Notes: generated by a model from the letters alone, not told the origin. 64,000 nt of DNA from Gnetum montanum (GCA_015680685.1 MNCI01010461.1:433123-497122), one strand, 5' to 3'; positions 13,435-26,500 are shown, numbered from the stretch's first letter. Translations and numbers: made by a program.

Positions 13435-13597
13435 TCAAACAGTAGGAGCATTGAGGTGCTAGCTTGGTGGTAAGACTCTTGATTTGGGAACTCCAACTTA
13501 TGGGTTCAATTCTGGTGGGTAATACTGAGTTATAAAGTTCTAATTTTACTGTATGTGTTAAAGGTAAATATTGTTTACCAAAAAAAAAAAAAAAAAC
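13435..13597 (+). mobile_element. candidate tRNA-derived SINE
   Basis: About 160 bp with an A-box-like TAGCTTGGTGG (13460-13470), a B-box-like GGGTTCAATTC (13502-13512) about 31 bases after it, and a terminal A-run (about 13579-13597). This is the layout of a tRNA-derived SINE. A similar phrase (gtaagac, then ggtttgattctaatggg) occurs at about 30890-30950, and a looser one near 13080-13140. No target duplication was confirmed. Confidence 0.45.
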
Positions 13598-15326
13598 AAA
13601 TAGGTTTTCAGTTCCAACACCCCAAACAAGGACCAAATGGTTCTAGCATGAATGAAGCATGCTTCCATATCACATGAAAATTGTGAAGACCTTTAGAAAT
13701 CGAATGAACTTGTATTTGTGGTTCCAAATAAATCGTAAAAGAACTCTTTCCTTTAAATGTCATTTTAAGATGAACTTTACAAATTTCAGAACCATTCAAC
13801 ATTTTAACTTTTGTCACCTTTTTCCCTTGTCACTGCAGGCCCTAAGGTCTGTGTTTTCTTTGTAACAAGCCTCATCGTTTGAAACTTGTCTTAGCTTTTC
13901 AAGATATACATCATCATTGTAGATGGTCAGATTGCAAGCCCTAAGGCTCGCATTCTCTTTGACATTATGATGTCCTTCAAAATTGGTCTTAAATTACTTG
14001 GAGATGCACCTTCATATTAGCTAACTATAATAAAAGTGTTGCAGATCATATCTTGATGCGGTTGCAGCTTATTGAGGGAATCAACATCTCAAGATAGTTT
14101 ATTGAAATATTGAAAACTAAGAACTTGAGAGTTTGAGTTGAAGTATGTGCCTTTTGATGATAATACATAAAGATTTAAGTTAAATATTTTAAAGAAGAAA
14201 TTTCAAGGATGATTTATTGGAGATAAAACGTATCCATAGATTATGTATTTTGGTGTGAGCCTTAGGCCTATTAGCAAGCAATTACTTTTCAATGTTTAAT
14301 ATCTAAGGCAAAATATTTTGGCCCTTTTAGATTTCATAGTTGACTTTAGAATATCATAGAAGTTGTGGGAAAAACGTATCAATTATATAAAAAGGTGATT
14401 CTTCGAAAAACTAGAGAGTTGCATTTAGTTACTTGAAAATTTGTAGTTTGATGTTACAAATTGCTAATAATAATTTTAAGCTCGAAAATAATTTGAAACA
14501 TGTTCATATTGATTGCAAAATTAAATTGGTGGATATAGGATAAACAGAAAATTTATAGGTTACATGCATAAGCTAACTTAAGTGTATGTTCACATTTATA
14601 CAAGTATTTTGCGAAAATGAAATTAGAAACTTTAAATTTTATGAGGATATTCAAGTGCTCTACATGAGTGCACTTCCATAAAAATTTGCATGCTTGATGC
14701 ATTTTAAGAGCTAGAGTGTGCTCCCAATTGTGTGGGAAAGCAGCCTAGACACACTTGCTCAATGGTTAACATCAAAATGATTGTGGACAAAAGATAAATT
14801 AATAATCATATCAATTTTTTTATTATCAAAGCATTCCACATATGCTATATAGGTGTATACCATAGTACACAAATTATGATTTATGAATATCTTAAAAAAA
14901 TAAAAAAACCTTTCAAATTAGATTTTTTATATTTTAATTAATGTCACATTCCATGTAGCTCTCATTCCCACAAAATGGCCTCATTTGGATACATGTTCCT
15001 TCATTTCCATGTTTTCAAACTATGTGAAACATAGGAATATTCTATACATTGATAGAGATAATGTCTATTAATAAAGCTTGAAGGTTTGAGAGTGATGCCA
15101 TGGTCTGATTGCCCATCATGGTCTACCAAAACAAGAAATCCTAACAGTGTGTTAAGACCAAGCTTTGAATTTGGAATATCTGTTTCTGTTAGATGATGCC
15201 ATAATGTTTCGGTCTCTGTTAAAAATGATTCTGGCACTTAGCTTTGTCTTCATATATTGTTCAGAAATATTATTTGGTAAATCTTCCATTGTATTCTTTT
15301 TAACCATTTTTCTACTTTATATACAG
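13598..15326. other. no gene seen
   Basis: AT-rich. Only short open frames without recognisable domains. Confidence 0.4.
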
Positions 15327-15418
15327 CAAGGCTCATGCCTCTACAACAAATGCCTGCCTATGTAGGTGAATTCATTCAAACTCAAGTGGGTGGATCTTTT
15401 GCCGTAGCTGATGTCTCC
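15327..15418 (+). pseudogene. exon-like block 7 of an unidentified host gene
   Basis: Follows a TATACAG acceptor and reads LMPLQQMPAYVGEFIQTQVG and then GSFAVADVS, up to a possible GTTGAG donor. Same strand as the earlier blocks. Its membership in the same gene is inferred. Confidence 0.3.
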
Positions 15419-18400
15419 GTTGAGTCTCCAATTATTTTTTTAACAAACATAAAAAGATACAGCCCGATTATTAACTTTTGTTGCAATGTAGTGTTAAAAT
15501 TTTAAAAATGTCTGCTTGTTGGTGTTAGCAAGTTAGAGATGTATGTTTACATACTAATGTTTGAAATTTCCCGAGGAATATTTGTGTGTCAGCATTTTAA
15601 AGTTTGTCATTCTTATCTAAACAATTCATTGTATGATTAAAGGAAATGAAATAACACTTTAAAAAGCAACTGCTCTCAACGCTCCTCAGAAATATGAAGA
15701 ATTTAAACAAAAATTGGAACATTTTTGGAGTTACTTTCATGCAAGGAGAGATCATATTTTTATGTTTGAAGTTCCTGGATGCTAGATCTTGTTTTACTCC
15801 GGTACCAAACCCAATGTAATTTACAGAACCTCCTTCCTCTGTTACTGTTAATAACAGGATCAACATTGAACAGAGAAACTTAACAGATCCTTGTATCTTA
15901 TTGCATATCTACTTTAATATGTACAACCAACTCCAAACATCTTATAAGGCTAGGAATGTTTTGGATCTCATTGCCTAAGTTACATTATATTTCTTTATGA
16001 ATGTTAATTTCCTCTCTAAACCTTGAAATTGTGCCCCTCTTACAGCACTTGGATGTAAAGGCTAGAAAATTTGATTTTTATTTAGCACATGGGTTTGTTG
16101 TATCTTTCTTACATTTTTGTCTTCTCACATGATGAGGTTTAAAATTTTTAATTTTTAATTATTATTATTTAATTAAATTATTATTATTTGAAGTGATGGC
16201 AAGGTATTTGTTTCTCAAGTTATAAGACCTAGGTTTGAGCTTGAGGGTAAACTCAAAAGAGGTTAAACTTTTGCTCATCCACTAACCCTTTGAGGACCCT
16301 ACCTTAGTCGGATGAGCATTGAGCCTCTAGGTGATGATCATGATTCATTAGTTTTTAAGTTATAGAAAGGTTTATCATTTGAGTACACTCATTGATGATT
16401 AGTGATAACTCATTGGTACTCCATGGAAAAATATATCCACTTACAAGGGTAGATAGGGAGGTGGTTTTGATTTAGATTATTTATAATTAAATATAAATAA
16501 ATGTGAGTGAATGAGTAAAAGTGAGAGTAATTGCTATGAACATATGAGAGTAAAACTGAAAGTAAACCAATGATAAGTTTGGATTGCTTTAATTGAGTAA
16601 TTGAAAATGAAAATGAAAATAATTGAGAAAATTCACAAGTCTTCAATTGCTGTGATTGTTGAAAATAATATTAATGAGTAAGGCCCTTGGATTTGTAGGA
16701 TTTGAATATAATAAGGTTATAGTTTCTATAATAAGGATACTTTGTTTCCATAGGCTAAATTGAAAAAAAAAAGAAAAAAAAAAGAAAAAAAAAAAAAAGA
16801 GAGACTTGTTTAGTGACTAGGGTCAAATTATATGTACATCTGCTTGCCTATCAATCCTATTTAATTTAACACTTAAAAGAAGAAACCCTATTTTGTCTTA
16901 TATGACCTTATAACTTTAAATAGATATCACATAGATTTGGCCTTAAAAATATAAAACAAATTAGTTAAAGTTAGATTTGAACTTAGAACCCATGACTTGC
17001 TATTTCACAATATCTCTTACTAATGAAAGTAGGTGGATTTGGTAAATGGAAGTGGAAATTAAGAGTGGAGAAAAATCTTTCACATGTGACATTGACACAA
17101 GCATCATGCATTATTTAAAATTAAAAATGAACCTATTTTAGCTATTTATGTACCAATTTGGTTTCTACTATTTTTTGCATAATGCAAATATACCTCATTG
17201 GGAATATGTTAGAAATTGAACCTAAGATAGAAGTTGTCTTAATCAACAAGTTACATGCTTTGAGAAAGATAGAAGCAAGAACTTTGACACTTTTAAGAAA
17301 AACTTATAGATTTCATTCAGTAATATTTAAAGCTCTAACTCTTCAATGAATTTGGATTTGGAAACCCAGTGGATCATCTTATATATTTGAGGCATTCTAT
17401 ATTTACTCATAACTTTTGATAAAACCTTTGTTGCATTGGAGAATCCCAGATACGTGGTGGGCTCACCACATACATAGTGTACTTCTGTGACACCACTTTG
17501 ACATAATTAGTATTAAATTTTATTGCATAGACATCAATGCATTAGGTGTATCAAAGTTCATGAAAAAGAAAGTTATTCTTGTTTTACCACTTCACCTATT
17601 TGATAAATTTGATGCGTTAAATTTGGGTTCAGTTATGTCCAATCATAAGTAGTTCTTGCAAAGTTGTATTTTCAATTGTTCATAAAAATGAAAAGCTTAC
17701 TATAATTTTGACATTGCCATTGGAATGCAGATCTTTGTTAATTTAGTCTTTTCTTGTGTATTTTTCTTTGTGGTTTGTATCCATCACATTCATAACAAAT
17801 TTGATATCATCTATTATAGGTTATGGTATTGTTGTAGTATATTTATGCATCCATCTTGCAATATAATATAGATGAAAGCAGACTTAATGAAATTTGTTAC
17901 GAATGGTTTTGTTGGTCTTTGTTTAGTTTGTAGGCCTTGAAAGAATTCTCTCTATATTTCAAATTGAAACACTTAATAAAGGTTATTATTATTATTACTC
18001 ATGAGTTTTTTAATTTAACTTTTAAAATAATTACAACATATTGGACATATACATATTACAAATTCTCATTGTCATCTAAGTTTTTAGAAATCACTTGTAA
18101 ATATTAAGAAAGGTTACTAATAGTTTTATTTATCTATTTATTTATTAAATAGCAACCACCTCCACATTTCCAAGAATCATAACTATTATGATCTTTTATG
18201 AACATGCTAGCTTTTTTTAAGTAACTTGCAAGTAGATAAATTGTTTGTAAAAATGTTTGAATACAAAGTGGCTTACATAATGAAAGATAGGAGGAGAATG
18301 ATAAATTTTTTATTTTTTTAAACTATTAATTAAGTTTCATTAGTTTAATGTTACCTTTGAATGTAAGGATGGTAGTTGTTCTAATCAACCTTGAATTGAA

Positions 18401-18589
18401 TTGTGAATAATTTTTCTTACATCTTAGACTTGTTGGATTCATTGGACCAACTCAACTTTAGAAAAAATATCTATTTCAAAATACTTATATCTTCAGTTTT
18501 TGAAAATACATCAAGAAGTTCATAACCTGTTGATAAAACCAATTTTTCGCCAAAGTACTTTATTTTTTATGCTCATTAGTTAAGCAGAA
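15419..18589. other. no gene seen; AT-rich
   Basis: No coding signal. Holds A-rich microsatellite sequence (16760-16803, runs of A broken by G) and short ATT/TAA repeats near 16150-16190 and 17985. Confidence 0.45.
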
Positions 18590-19038
18590 TGGGTACAATT
18601 GGTCTCAAGCATTTAAGTGTAATTGTTTGGTAACCTAGTAGTGGTCTCACTTGATTTGCTTGGTAGTGATTCCATTGGTAATCCCAGTGACAATTACATA
18701 AGCCCAAGACGTGACTGGTAAACTAGGACTGGATACTTATTGCTACTAGAATAGAATAAATTTCCATTTCTGTATTACCTAGACTTAGATTTTAATTCCA
18801 TTTTCAATCATGTTTATCACTAGGAGTAATATGAGCCTTACAACATCATTTATGATATGTCTCACTATGAATTACACCATCCACTTAGGCTTCACTAACT
18901 CAAGTGGAAAGATAATGATCATGAACTTAATATCAACTTCTAGCATAATTACATTGTCCATCCATAGATTACGATCTGGTTGCATGTGAATACTTATGAC
19001 TTGTATGGTAGAGTGTTGGGATACGCCACCGCTTATCA
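18590..19038 (+). mobile_element. 3' part of a decayed LTR (Athila/Tat type)
   Basis: Shares phrases in the same order with the LTR at 34465-35454: ttggtaatccca, gtgga/ctggatac, actaggagtaatatgagcc, tatgcctcact-like text, gtatggt, then cgcttatca. It ends in CA directly before a primer-binding-site-like sequence. The 5' limit is unclear. The copy is heavily diverged. Confidence 0.6.
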
Positions 19039-19039
19039 T

Positions 19040-19057
19040 TGGCATTGTTGCTAGGGA
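19040..19057 (+). other. decayed tRNA-Asp primer binding site
   Basis: Reads TGGCATTGTTGCTAGGGA. It is close to TGGCGCCGTTGCCGGGGA, the site used by many Athila/Tat elements, with CpG positions lost. It starts two bases after the LTR end. Confidence 0.6.
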
Positions 19058-19179
19058 TGTGACAATGTGTGCTTAGTAGTTAATCTTCAAAAGTTCGTTG
19101 TATCATCAATTACAAAGTTCATTTTTTACATCTTTAATCAAACATAATAATACAACACACACACAGTTGAACGTCAAAA

Positions 19180-20140
19180 ATAAAACATGCCTTCCACACT
19201 TAATGAAAAATCATCACCTACCATAGAAGTTCAAAGGAGCCATGACCAAACACATAATGAAGAGGATTGAAGTGCATCGATGTAGACAAGAATTACATAT
19301 GCTCATGCTGAGCCATATTATCCTAATGTCACATTCATTCTTCATCAAGATGAACAACTCCCATGGAGAGACTTGTAGGGCAACCTAGTTCTACCACTAG
19401 AATGTTCCATACCATTGATGTTTCAAGTAGTCCTCTTGAAGGCTAACCTAAGTCATGAACAAGAGAGCTATCAAGTCACAAAGGACATGACAAGGTCATA
19501 CTAGTCAATAGAGGATTAGGCAAGAAGGGATGTCATCATGGAGGCACACCATGAACATGATAAGGGAAAGAAGGTATCTTAGACAGTTGTCCTGGAAACG
19601 ATGCTTTGTTCCAAGCTGAAAAGGTTTATCAAATTCATGGATATCACTCCTAGATACCAGTAATACATATCGAAGATCTTGCTGAGAGAAAGTTAAAGTA
19701 AACTTTGGCAAAAGACCTTGGAAGGAATGCAAGAGACTTTAGACATAGACAAAGCTCAAGGCCTAGAGCTTCTGTAGAACCAATAGAGGATAAATCACGA
19801 AGCCATAGAAGGAGGACCAACCAGCACCATTCTCCAACTACCTCCTCTTATTTGTCGCATTCATCTGTGGAGTATGATAGGAAGGAATGCAAATCAAAAG
19901 ACCCTGATAGAGAAGGATGAAGATATTATGAGATAAATATAGAAGAAGATATCCTAGGAATGAAGAAGAAGGTTATGAGTGATGAAGAGATAGAAATAGG
20001 CATGAGGTCAGAGAGCATTATGAGAATTGGAGGGGTCACAACCACAATAGAGCCTATGAACCCAACAACTATGAAGAACCCTTACTAGCCACTCAAAGTA
20101 TAAGAGAAGTTGTATATATTCCCACCAAGGATGTGAGGGA
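19180..20140 (+). pseudogene. gag debris of an LTR retrotransposon
   Basis: Frame-shifting gag-like text follows the LTR and PBS. A 71-codon open stretch at 19705-19917 is Arg/Ser-rich (SSRPRASVEP, SHRRRTNQHHSP) and resembles the equally placed stretch of the second element at 35584-35847 (SPRTRRASRPRTSS). No protease or RT follows. The remnant stops near the NLR fragment at 20.5 kb. Confidence 0.5.
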
Positions 20141-20655
20141 TAGTTGCATCTCCTTGAAAATGCTGTCCATTTCAAGTTGTTGCAAATTGAAGGGTTTGTT
20201 AGATAGAAAATACATGCCACAACATTTAAAATTTTTGGACATCTTCTATTGCTGTAACATGTAGTTCCTAAAGATTTGGCCAATTTAAATTCTCTAGAGG
20301 ATTGTTCTTTGCTAGAGCTATTAACCAAAAATGATGATGTAACAATATGTTTTAAGTTTTCTTCTGCCTCATCCCTAAAGAAGCTTTTCACATCTAAGTA
20401 CACTCAGGATTCTTAAGCTTCTCAACGAACATGTAGCACCTTAATGTGGGCTAGCCTCCTTGATTCCATGCTGATAGTGTTGTCAAAAATTACTCTTGAA
20501 AATTTAAAATCAGTTATTCTCTATTGAAGCAGAAGCCAAGGTAGTTTTTCCCATTCCACCCAAACTTGAAATGATCAACGCTACAACTTGCATATGTTTT
20601 TCATTCATGCTTAGTAATTTGCACACTTCTTCAATATGCATTTGAAGACCAGAAA

Positions 20656-20677
20656 AAGAAAGAAAGAAAGAAAGAAC
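20656..20677. repeat. (GAAA)n microsatellite
   Basis: About five GAAA units just upstream (minus strand) of the P-loop block. Confidence 0.8.
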
Positions 20678-21664
20678 AACTTGATCATGAAATGGTGACA
20701 TTGTTATTTTAATTTTCTTAAAATAAGCTTAGCAGTAATGATTACTAACCTAGAGATTTAGTTTCTAAGATGTTATCAATGGGTACAACATAGTAGTTCA
20801 ATGACTATCAAAGTTCCAGGATGCCAGTGCAATTAATAGAAGCCAAAATTGTGTCTAGCATGTGTTGTGCTTCATGGATATGCCCTTATATTGTCTTTGC
20901 ATTTCAAATCCTGTTTATATATATGTATTACAGTAATTAACAAACCAGTGCCAACAATCTCAGTAGTTGAAATTTATTTGCTTATTTTAAAAAAATATGT
21001 AAAGAGACTTAGAGCTGCACTTAGCTGCACTTCAGTTTTATAAAGAGAGACTTACTTGGAGATCATGGATCCCTCAAGGTAATCACAATAGAATATACAA
21101 TTCTCCAAAACTATTTGTAAACCATTCTTCAAAACATCTTTGTTGTTGTGATGAGAATATTTTCTTATGTCTTTGAGGCTTATAACTTTGGTGCCCATCA
21201 TAGCCAAAAGTTTTAAACATTTTTCTTCATTTGGGTTCACTGCAAGAATTCTATCTAATGCCACTCCCACAAAAACTAGTGCATATAAAATTGAGTGAGA
21301 AGCATCAATAATCTAGAGAACTTCAGATGCTATCTTGGTTAGATCCTTAAAAACAGAAGGCAAAACAATAAATCCATTCACATTCAACTTTCTTATACAA
21401 AAGTTAATTAAAATGAAACTAAAACTAGAATTATTATATTGATAGATCCTATGTACATGCTATAATGTTTTAATTGTATTCCATCTATATCCAAATCTAC
21501 ATGAAATATTGTTAATATTAAACCTGCTTACCTTGTCCATAGCCATGTTCCCTAAGGTTCGGACCCATGGCTTGGATTTCTCTAAAAAGTTTGGTATTTT
21601 CCCAGGCGTCCTTGAATCGCAGGATTCTAACAAATAAATATTTTTTAAAAGATGCAAAAACAAC

Positions 21665-21851
21665 AACTTAAGATTGACCACACGATACCAATACCTAATA
21701 AAGCTCAATAAAATACACAGATTGAGGAACAGAATGAAAGTTGTTACGTGATTTATGCACAAAAACAAAACTTAAGATTGACCACACGATACCAATACCT
21801 AATAAAGTTCAATAAAATACACAGATAGAGGAACTGAATGAAAGTTGTTAC
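21665..21851. repeat. 83-bp duplication with 21-bp spacer
   Basis: Copies at 21665-21747 and 21769-21851 differ at about three positions. On the minus strand each copy begins at the GTAAC splice-donor-like end of the first NLR block, so the duplication copied the start of an intron. Confidence 0.9.
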
Positions 21852-22389
21852 CAAGCAAATGCCGGTCCACATTTGGTTTCAAGACCTCAGTACCGTTTTC
21901 AAAGACTCTGGTGGAATTTACACGTTCCTCTTATGAGGCCAGAATCTGGTTGCGATCATCAGGCATGCGTTGTTTAAATTTTTTCCTGTGGAAAGGTGCT
22001 AGTGAGAGACGCGTTTTGCTGTAGGAATTTGCGATTTTTCGTTTGTGGCTGAAATCGGGCATTTTTTTTGATCGGTATCATCGCATGGCTGGACCATTGC
22101 TGCAAATAGGGTTTCCTGACTACGCCTTGTGCTCACGCATTCTGGGCCCCAAACCAGCAAGCACTTGAATGGGTTTTGCAGCATTGCATGTGGGACCCTT
22201 TGCCTTCTATAGTGTCTGCGTCATCCGTTAATAAGCACTCGGTGAGTTTGTTTCATTGTGTTTTGTTTCTTTTTTAAATATTTTCTCTATTTTGATTTTC
22301 TAAATTGGCTAGGCTTAGGCCCAATGGGTCTACATGACTCAATCTATTTTGTCTTCTTGCTTTGATGTTGGAGGAAAAAAATGTAAAAT

Positions 22390-23510
22390 AATGGAATCCT
22401 CCACATTGACTCACAGCCTACTGATAGCTCCACCAACATGGATGCTAATGATTCTATTTTACATTTTGATTTCCTTGAAGACATCTTTGACTAAACTGTA
22501 CAAACCTTTACTCACCTTTACACAATTGGCTTCTTCACTGGTAGGATTCTTCTTGCCTTGGTGTTCCAAGATTGGGTTAAAAAATTTTGGGAACCCCATA
22601 ATATCAAAATAACCCTAGCTTCCAATCTTATGAGAAGCTTTTTTCTATTCGCTTTTGAAACTAAGGCGATGGTAGAGTTCGTGAAAAAACAGTCAATTTG
22701 GGATGTTTATGGATCCTTTTTAGTCCTTCAACCTTGGAAGGAGGATTTTGATCTTGAAAAAGCAAGCAAAAGTATTTTGCCGGTCTGGATTGAATTTCCA
22801 GGACTCCCTCCTCATTTTTCTCCCCATGTTGATATCATTGCTGCACAAGTTGGGGAAGTCATTGGTATGGAAGCCTTTTCAGGTTTCCGTCCACGACCAA
22901 CTCGACAAGTGTGCATTAAAATAGATACGCAAAAGCCACATCCTGATTCACTAAAGTTAATGTGAAAGGAAAAACTTTTGTTCAAAAAATTTCATATCTT
23001 ACACTTCCTAACCATTGTTATTACTGTCTCGATCCGAACCACCATAAAGTTCAATGTCCAAAGTTACTGACTAAGTTTGAAGTTGAGAAAATTTTAGCAG
23101 AACAAGTTAGTGAAGAACTAAAAAATCAAAACATATCTCAAGACATAGGTAAGGATACTGTCGAGGTTCACTTAACTAAATCTCCTTTGGATTCTAAGGT
23201 GTTCGACGTGGAAGATATGAGAGTCGAGGATACTGATGCCACTAAGACGCCTCTTAACCATGAAAGGGCCCCAAAAGATGCTACTAGTGGCTAGGAGCGT
23301 GTTACCTGGAAATCTTATGCCTCAGTCACACGAGATAGCCCTATCTTTAGTGCTTTCCCTAAAGGGCATCGATCATCGACTAGTGCTAGCCAGTCCATTA
23401 ACAAAAGAACAAGTGCTCGGCATCCTCTAGTTAACAACTTTGAATCTAGGAATTCTTTTAAGGCCTTGGTGGTTGAGGAAGATCCTCCTTTTTTTACACA
23501 AACCCAATGA
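22390..23510 (+). pseudogene. LINE ORF1: DUF4283 domain plus CCHC zinc knuckle
   Basis: RNA-binding ORF1 protein of a plant L1 element. The DUF4283-like core is read from 22558 (VFQDWVKKFW, FETKAMVEFVKKQSIWDVYG, PVWIEFPGLPPHF, AQVGEVIG). A one-base shift near 22960 moves the frame into VNVKGKTF and a perfect CX2CX4HX4C knuckle (23016-23057, CYYCLDPNHHKVQC). A stop follows at about 23292, then a Ser/Lys-rich tail. An in-frame stop also lies upstream near 22491. The domain order and zinc knuckle are standard for these elements. Confidence 0.75.
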
Positions 23511-26500
23511 AGTGTTGTTCATGGAATGTTAGGGGCCTCTCAGACCCTCGTTGCCAGAGCATTTTTACCAATAGTTTTTATGTTTTTACTCACCATGAAC
23601 ATGGTAGGGGGGGGGGGGCTATAGTTTTTCTCCATAATAAGTGGCAGGAGTCTGTTCTTGATCACGGTTGTGATAATTTAGGGCATTGTAGTTGGGTTCG
23701 ATTACGGTACGCTAATGAGATCTTAGGGATTATCTCCATTTATGCTTCTTGTCACTCAATTGATTGGAAGCTCTTGTGGAATTGGCTCAGGCACAACTTA
23801 CCCAAAGCTAAATGGATTATTGCAGGGGACTTCAACATGACTGAGCATCCAAAGGATAAATTTGGAGGGCAAATAGGTGGATTAAATAACAGGAAGCTTT
23901 CTAAGTGGCTCTCGTTGAAACGTCAATTAAAGTTGTAAGAAGCTAATGAAAACTATTCCTCTTCTAGTACTTCTAACTGGTTTACTTGGAGTAACGCTAG
24001 ACATGATGCTTCCTACATCTCTTCTCGGTTGGATCAGGTTTATCTATCTACTAATCCCCTTATTCATTTTACTTCTACCAACGGTGCCCCTGTCCAAGCA
24101 GATTATACCCAGGTTTTGTCAGATCATATCCTATTCATTGGTCTCTTTCCCACTCTGGGAACTCCTACTCTTCTAACAATCTTTATATTTTTAACACTGC
24201 ATTTCTTCATAGTAACTCCCTTTGCTCTCTATTGATGAAAATATGTAATTTGCATCCTAAACCCCTTGGTGAAGATGGTTGGATTGATTGGTGGACTAAT
24301 GCTTGTACCCGTCTCCAACGATTTTCCAAACATGCGGGTAAATTGGTGGCTTCACGACTAAGTTCTCACAAGTTCAACCTTCATAAGGAAATATCCTTAC
24401 TTCAAAATACCATTAATAAAGATGAAGTTACTGAGGCTCACTTTAGTCATTTGAAACTTGCCAAGGAGAACCTACGTATAATGGATCACTAAAGTTAGAG
24501 GTGCTCACCTCCGTGCTCATCTCTCTTGGCTCCGCATGGGTGGCTAGGCTACTAATGGCTTTTTTCATCTCCTCAAAGGGGGGAACCCGTCCCATAAAAT
24601 TTCAGCTATTCAAGTCAAAGATAATATCTTCACCTCCAAGGATGACATTTTACATGCCTTCTTTGAGTTCTACTTTCAAACTTTTCCAAAAGAGGCGATT
24701 GACCCCATTGCAGTTAATACTTGCTTAGGAGCTATTACTCCTTTTAATCGCTCCATCTTTGGTGATGCTTCTCTTCTTTCCAAACAAGATCTTGATAATG
24801 CTCTTTAACAACTCCACGATGGTAAAGCCCCTGGTATGGATGGCCTTCCCACAGAATTTTTTAAGAAATTCTGGCCTACTCTTCAAGACATTATCTATAG
24901 TGTGTATAAGGAAGCTCTTAGGGAAGGATCCTTTGGTAAGTAGATTAATGCTGGTATTATTAAGCTTATCCCCAAGTCAGGAAATCGTATGAGCGTAAGT
25001 AATTGGCGCCCTATCACTCTTTTAAATGTTATCTATAAAATAGTTGCCAAAGCTATAGCTAATAAACTTAAACCTTTTCTTCCTCATCTTATAAGCAAGG
25101 AGCAAACCGGTTTTGTTTAAGGCATGTATATTTTAGACAATGTTGTTATTGCTATTGAGGGCTTGCACTGGGCTTCTTCCACTAATCAAAACGCCATTCT
25201 TCTTAAGATTGATTTTGCTAAAGCTTACGACATGCTTGATTGGTCCTTTTTAAAAAGTATAGTCAAACACCATAACTTAGGTATGTTTTTGAGAGACATA
25301 TCGATCTTGTTTTGTCAGAGGCCTCTTCAGTCATTTGCATTAAGAGATCCTTCTCTAAGGTCATTGAACTTCAAAAATTAGTTCTACAGGGGTGCCCTTT
25401 AGCCCCTTATCTTTTCATCCTGGCTGCTGATGCTCTTGGAGCTGTTCTTAGATCTCATAATGAATCTATGTGGCTAAGAGGTATCTCTTTTCTACAACAA
25501 GGAAAGGATCTTGTTTACAGCCAGTTTGCAGATGATACTTTTATCACTTTGATTGAGGACCATAATAATTTTAACACTGCCTTGCACTGCATAGATATCT
25601 ACTGTAGAGCCTCAGGAGCTAAGATCAATTGGAACAAAACGCAAGCCATCCGATCTAGCTTCTCTCCTAGGCCTCCTTGGACTTATCATTTTGATATCAA
25701 GTGGCTATCTCCTACTGATAATTTCACCCTCTTAGGCATCCCTATTGCTTTATTTGCTACTCCCACTACCATATGGAACAATGTGGTGGAAAAGGTGAAA
25801 CATAAAGCTTTGAAATGGGCTTCTAAACCCTTATCTCTTGCAGGTAGATTTATCGTAGTTAATCATATTTTGAGCTCCACTCATGTCTATTACTCTTCCT
25901 TTATGGCTCCTTCCAAATCTTCCTTTCAATGCATCAACAACATTCTTAGGAATTTCCTTTGGGGGGATAAGGATGATCACAAAGCTTTTCATCGAGTAGC
26001 TTGGGATACTTGCACTTTAAGTAAAGAACACGGGGGCTTAGGCCTTGCCTCTATTGAGCACCAGAGTATTCTCTTGGCCTCCAAATGGGTGACTCGGTGT
26101 ATTGAAGGAGATGAAGCTTGGAAGATCCTTTTTAGGCATAACATCTCTTGTCTTGGTATTCACCATAGATGGCAAAATACTCATTGGAGCAATTGGATCA
26201 TTAGTGAAGGCTCTCAGAAGATCAAAGGTTCTTTCTGGTTTAAGCAAATTTGGCGGTGTTGGAGCCAACTTAGAGGTTTGTTGCAATGGAAACCTTCCCA
26301 GATAAGCTTGCACTCTCTGTCGACACACTCGATCTGGTGGTCCCCTATTTTTAAAAAGAATGTAGGTTGTCTTTATGATGAATTCTCTCATAGAGCCAAT
26401 CGTTTTGCTGACCACAATCTCCACCATATTGATCAATTATATACTGTTAGAAATGATTCTCCTACCCTCTCTTGGACACATGTGAAAGTAAAATGGGCGT

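Larger units (their letters stand above)
20515..21966 (-). pseudogene. broken NLR (NB-ARC) disease-resistance gene
   Basis: Reading on the minus strand. A possible first block (21966-21852) starts ATG, has an in-frame TAA and ends at a GTAAC donor. A short block (21626-21532) reads PNFLEKSKPWVRTLGNMAMD and ends at GTAAGC. The next block (21345-21056) reads GVALDRILAVNPNEEKCLKL and LQIVLENCIFYCDYLEGSMI, ends at GTAAGT, and resembles the helical (RPW8/4HB-like) N-terminal domain of conifer NLRs. The last (20701-20515) reads GLQMHIEEVCKLL and then the P-loop GGMGKTTLA, after which stops accumulate. No RNBS, GLPL, MHD or LRR segment is visible. NLRs sense pathogens and bind nucleotide through the P-loop; this copy is truncated just after it. 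Confidence 0.65.

Noticed and set aside
26038-26436. 132-codon minus-strand frame
   Set aside because: Shadow of the LINE RT frame on the plus strand, which has clear RT motifs.
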